A stretch of DNA of 64,000 bases from Rutidosis leptorrhynchoides (Eukaryota; Streptophyta; Magnoliopsida; Asterales; Asteraceae): assembly GCF_046630445.1 (NCBI RefSeq), contig NC_092333.1, positions 714,069,001-714,133,000 on the forward strand, given 5' to 3'. The position numbers were made by a program, and so were the translations under genes. Shown here in pieces: positions 61,182 to 64,000 of this stretch; the first letter of the stretch is position 1, and each line of letters opens with the position of its first letter. The notes below the pieces were generated by a model. It saw nothing but the letters and a program-made list of their open reading frames with translations, did not search any database and had not been told where the DNA came from.

Positions 61182-62576
61182 TTATGATGCTAGGAATGTG
61201 TCTTCTTCTTGACAGTATTCGCAACTGTGCCTTGGTGCCCTAGATATCTGTTTACATAAACGCCTTTTTATATCTTCTGGAAGAGCATAAAGTTGTCCTG
61301 TGAATGCTTCAATGGGTTCTTCAAAATTGTTGATTAGATTGAGACCTTTTTCATCAATTTTTTCAATAGTGCTTGAGTAGATTAAGACATTTTTGTGAAC
61401 GTAATTGATTCTCACATTTTCTTGCTGTTCTTGGCCATTTCCTATTTTTGAGGATTCGAAATAAACTCCTGCTAGTGATGACACCAGATGATCGATTGTT
61501 GGAGTTATTTTTAATGCTTCGTCTCTTGTTGGATAATTACCATTGCTTACTCCGAGATATGCTATTGTAAATGATGGGACAAGTAACTGTTGGTCTTCGT
61601 TAAATATTGGGTAGCTTGAATGCATTCTAAGAAATATTTCTCTTTCTTTTGCAAAATTGTCTCTGTATCTGGTTATTGCTTCTTGCATTCTTTGAGGGAG
61701 TTCCTTGATTTCATGAAGTGTTCTTCCATCGATATATAAGGTATCAATTAATCCATGGACGAAATATTCTGATATTGTTAATGGTGATGCTTCTGGTAAG
61801 AAAACTGCTTTAGGGCCAGTTTTCCTATTTTTGGGATAGAACATCATTGTTGCGTAATTTTCATTGTAATTCACAAGGTTATCCCATAACCTTTGAAAAC
61901 TGTGTGTGGATGGTTTCTTCTTATCTTCTTTTTCTATTGTAGAGAGAATACTTTTCATCCTATTCATGGCATTTAGACTTGCTGTTTGACCATAAAGATA
62001 ATGGTTAAGATTAACCATTCCCGATCCTAAACGTTTTGCTTCATTGGCTGGTTGAGTTGCTATTGTTTTATATGCTTCATTGAATGCTACCTTTGCTGCT
62101 TCTGGAGTTTTGTAACTTTTATGCGTTACGCTTCTACCTAATATAAATTGATTTGCTGTTGCCCAGTTGTTGTATATTCCTTTGGATGGTCCGTTAAAAA
62201 TGACATACCATTTTTTCTTTGGTTCTTCTGGATACAATGTTTGTTGAGATTGTTCTTCTTCTTCAGTCATTTCATACCAGCTTTGTTTTTTGGGTGTTTC
62301 TGGTTCTTCTAAGTTAATGATAGTTGGTTTATGTGGTGTTTGTGAATTTGGTGTTTGTGTTGATGTGGATGATGAGGGTGCTGTTAACGAAGGTGATTCT
62401 TCCTTGATTTTTTTTGGGGTTTCTTTTTTGACTGCTTTTTGTTGGATTAAAATGTTTAAGGTTTCTAGTAAATCCTCCTCCTCTCTCTAAAAAATTGATA
62501 GTTGTCGTTGATGTGTTTGAATCTGTTCTCTTTTTTGTTGTAATTGGTGTTGAATCTGCTTGATGACTGCTTCCAT
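61182..62576 (-). pseudogene. Viral TAV (transactivator/viroplasmin), minus-strand B copy
   Basis: The frame starts at ATG 62576 and ends at 61182, about 464 codons, with one in-frame TAG at 62487-62489. 362 codons from the Met at 62270 are open. N-terminal Gln-rich coiled coil, then a Ser/Thr/Pro linker, then the viroplasmin/RNase H1-like N-terminal motif (WYVIFNGPSKGIYNNW), then a helical region and a Cys/His-containing C-terminus (HSCEYCQEED). Length and motif fit caulimovirus-clade ORF VI proteins. It begins 210 bp after ORF4; no coat or polymerase sequence lies between. Confidence 0.85.
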
Positions 62577-62785
62577 TGTTGAAATACCTGCAGAAATATT
62601 TTGTATGCTTTTGGTGCTTTTTACTTTAAAAAGCTATTTCATGTACTCGTAAGAGTTTTTGCTTTTCATATACTCAAAAGAGTTGTTTTATGAATATGAT
62701 CTTGTCTTCATCAAGCTTATAAGTCATAATGAATATTACTTGAAGATAGATTTTGCATAGAATGTTTGCCCAAAGCAATGTGTGC

Positions 62786-63028
62786 TTAACAGATTACTAG
62801 CTTTGCCGAAATTTCTTTAATATTTTTTAAAGAGCTGTTTACTAATTGTTTGTGTATGCTAATAATAGATGATAAAAGTTCTATGCCTTCAGCGTCTTTT
62901 TCTTCTTCAAGATATTTTTCATATTCTTCAATATTTTTAGTTGATTGTGAAATTCTTTCCCAGCTTTCATTTATAAGATTCTTCCAAAGTTTATTTGAAA
63001 AATTATTCATTTGAATTTTAGAATCCAT
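62786..63028 (-). CDS. Viral small ORF4, 80 aa
   Basis: Not recognised by name. Helical, charged (ESWERISQSTKNIEEYEKYL), probably coiled coil. It resembles ORF2 in the order of W, IS, NI-E, EK and L residues, so it may be a duplicate. Position in the MP-small ORFs-TAV block suggests a virion-associated or accessory protein. Confidence 0.55.
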   Translation of the reverse strand: MDSKIQMNNFSNKLWKNLINESWERISQSTKNIEEYEKYLEEEKDAEGIELLSSIISIHKQLVNSSLKNIKEISAKLVIC

Positions 63029-63043
63029 GGTAAAACTTTTTTA

Positions 63044-63460
63044 TTATTTTATGCGAAGAGGTGGTACTATTTTATGCCTTTTTCTTGAACTCGATTCTTC
63101 TTGATCTGCATAAAATTCTTCTGTATCTTCATATTTTATAGCACTTATGCTGGCATGTTCATGATTAGTGTCTTGTTTTACTATTTTTATTTTGTTTATA
63201 TTTTCTAAAATTGTTTCTTTTATTTCTGGAAGTTGTCTTAATGCTAGAAAACTTAGAATTTCTATTATATTATTTAATGTGGAGTTTAATATTTCTACTT
63301 TTTCTCCTATAGGTTTTTCTGAAATATTTTCTACATCAATCTTGTAAATTGATTCATCGGGTAAATTTTTTAGTATTTCGAAAAGTGTTTGATTAAATGG
63401 TATAAATGGTTTGTTGGATGTGATTCCTTCTTTTCCAATTTTAATATTTGATAAATCCAT
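63044..63460 (-). CDS. Viral small ORF3, 138 aa
   Basis: Open frame, 6 bp after ORF2 and 15 bp before ORF4. N-terminal mixed region, a central helix (LNNIIEILSFLALRQLPEI), and a basic C-terminus SSSRKRHKIVPP that may bind nucleic acid. By position it could match the virion-associated or aphid-transmission class of caulimovirids. Sequence alone does not decide. Confidence 0.55.
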   Translation of the reverse strand: MDLSNIKIGKEGITSNKPFIPFNQTLFEILKNLPDESIYKIDVENISEKPIGEKVEILNSTLNNIIEILSFLALRQLPEIKETILENINKIKIVKQDTNHEHASISAIKYEDTEEFYADQEESSSRKRHKIVPPLRIK

Positions 63461-63466
63461 GAATTT

Positions 63467-63736
63467 TTAACAAGTTGAATATGACAACGTGGATGAATGG
63501 TCTTTAATCATTATATGTAGAGATTTAATAGCACGTTTATAAAAAAGAATCCGTGTTTCTAGATCTTTAATTTTTTCTATCTGTCTGTAATATGGATATG
63601 ATTTTTCTTTAATTAAGGTTTTTTCGATTTCTTTAATATTTTTATACATTGAAGAAATTATTTCCCAATAATTTTTTATAATGGAATTTAGTACTGAATT
63701 TTTTGATGAACAACTAATTTGTCTTTTAGAACTCAT
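63467..63736 (-). CDS. Viral small ORF2, 89 aa
   Basis: The ATG overlaps the MP end by 11 bases (ATGAGTTCTAA). Helical and Lys/Ile-rich (NYWEIISSMYKNIKEIEKTL). Related in pattern to ORF4. Function unknown. Confidence 0.55.
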   Translation of the reverse strand: MSSKRQISCSSKNSVLNSIIKNYWEIISSMYKNIKEIEKTLIKEKSYPYYRQIEKIKDLETRILFYKRAIKSLHIMIKDHSSTLSYSTC

Positions 63737-64000
63737 GATTTTTTAAGTCTAATTTTATTTTTTGGTTCCATATTTTCTTCTGAAATCTTTTTCTTGCTTC
63801 ATTGTTATAATAATCAACTATGGATAATTCTTCATCTTTTTTAATTTTTCCCGATATTTTAGAATATAATATTTCGAGTTTATTTTTATCGTAATTTTCA
63901 GCCTTTATATATTCTAGTTGATAAGTTTTATGTTCGTGGTTAATTACTTCTAATTCTAATTCTAGTGTTTCACTATATATTATTTTAGGAGTTATGTTTC
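63726..64000 (-). CDS. Viral movement protein, C-terminal part, runs off the window
   Basis: Open frame from the window edge to TAA at 63726-63728. The C-terminus is rich in Glu/Leu then Lys (YQLEYIKAENYDKN), the same as in the plus-strand copy near 58560. The diagnostic core lies outside the window. Confidence 0.7.
   Translation of the reverse strand, partial: NITPKIIYSETLELELEVINHEHKTYQLEYIKAENYDKNKLEILYSKISGKIKKDEELSIVDYYNNEARKRFQKKIWNQKIKLDLKNHEF

Larger units (their letters stand above)
48085..64000. mobile_element. Endogenous pararetrovirus array (Caulimoviridae)
   Basis: At least four viral units are fused: A-left and A-right in tandem on the minus strand (48085-57938), a deleted B copy on the plus strand (57943-60408), and a longer B copy on the minus strand (60427 to beyond the window). 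Family evidence: coat protein with a CCHC knuckle, aspartic protease, RT with YIDDI, RNase H, 30K-type movement protein, TAV with viroplasmin domain, and tRNA-Met primer sites. No integrase. Integration of such viruses is incidental. The lesions in CP, Pol, TAV and the plus-strand MP mean that no copy shown here is intact. Confidence 0.9.

Noticed and set aside
48085-64000. A currently functional integrated virus
   Set aside because: CP, Pol and TAV carry frameshifts or stops in the copies shown, and the B copies are incomplete in the window. No activity can be claimed.

Overview
The window looks like a repeat-dense, gene-poor piece of a eudicot nuclear genome. It has AT-rich spacers, plant LTR retrotransposons primed by initiator-tRNA sites (TGGTATCAGAGC), Helitrons, a TRIM, a tRNA-like SINE and an endogenous pararetrovirus array. 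Several repeats (the long-LTR gypsy family with a Ser/Asp-rich Gag start, and the 1-6 kb element) resemble repeats I associate with Asteraceae. That placement is from memory and is not proven here. Almost every coding region is broken by stops or frameshifts. The one clearly intact intron-containing gene is a small RPA-like gene carried by a Helitron.

Layout. 1-6.3 kb: LTR-type elements with palindrome-rich promoters, and a 946-codon frame with three nonsense codons. 6.4-6.7 kb: SINE. 6.7-10.5 kb: old repeats and LTR-like debris. 10.5-12.4 kb: an ACCCG-rich element holding a 59-bp-arm foldback and a multimeric TRIM with one inverted LTR. 13.6-14.4 kb: a short Helitron. 14.4-21.9 kb: a Ty1/copia element whose 5' LTR is split by a gypsy solo LTR with 5-bp target duplications. 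22.3-30.8 kb: a plus-strand chromovirus remnant interrupted by a composite minus-strand long-LTR gypsy element. 31.1-44.4 kb: a minus-strand long-LTR element without pol, with CATCA target duplications; one LTR carries a 2.87-kb Helitron. 44.4-47.2 kb: fragments of host genes (DUF295 F-box type, glutamate-receptor-like tail). 47.7-48.1 kb: a Helitron end.

48.1-64 kb is an array of endogenous caulimovirid sequence and is the most interesting part. Two head-to-tail copies of a roughly 4.59-kb unit encode only coat protein, polymerase (protease-RT-RNase H) and a small protein X. Two other copies, in inverted orientation to each other, encode movement protein, three small ORFs and a transactivator/viroplasmin (TAV), with no coat or polymerase. 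Both unit types share the same roughly 0.7-kb intergenic region with TATA box, 36-bp repeats and purine-rich tract. This fits a bipartite genome (component A = CP-Pol-X, component B = MP-small ORFs-TAV) joined by a common region. Deletion derivatives of a monopartite virus are the main alternative. The inverted B copies also form a large hairpin with convergent promoters, a plausible source of virus-matching small RNAs. All viral genes appear disrupted in at least one place or incomplete, except X (left copy) and the three small ORFs.
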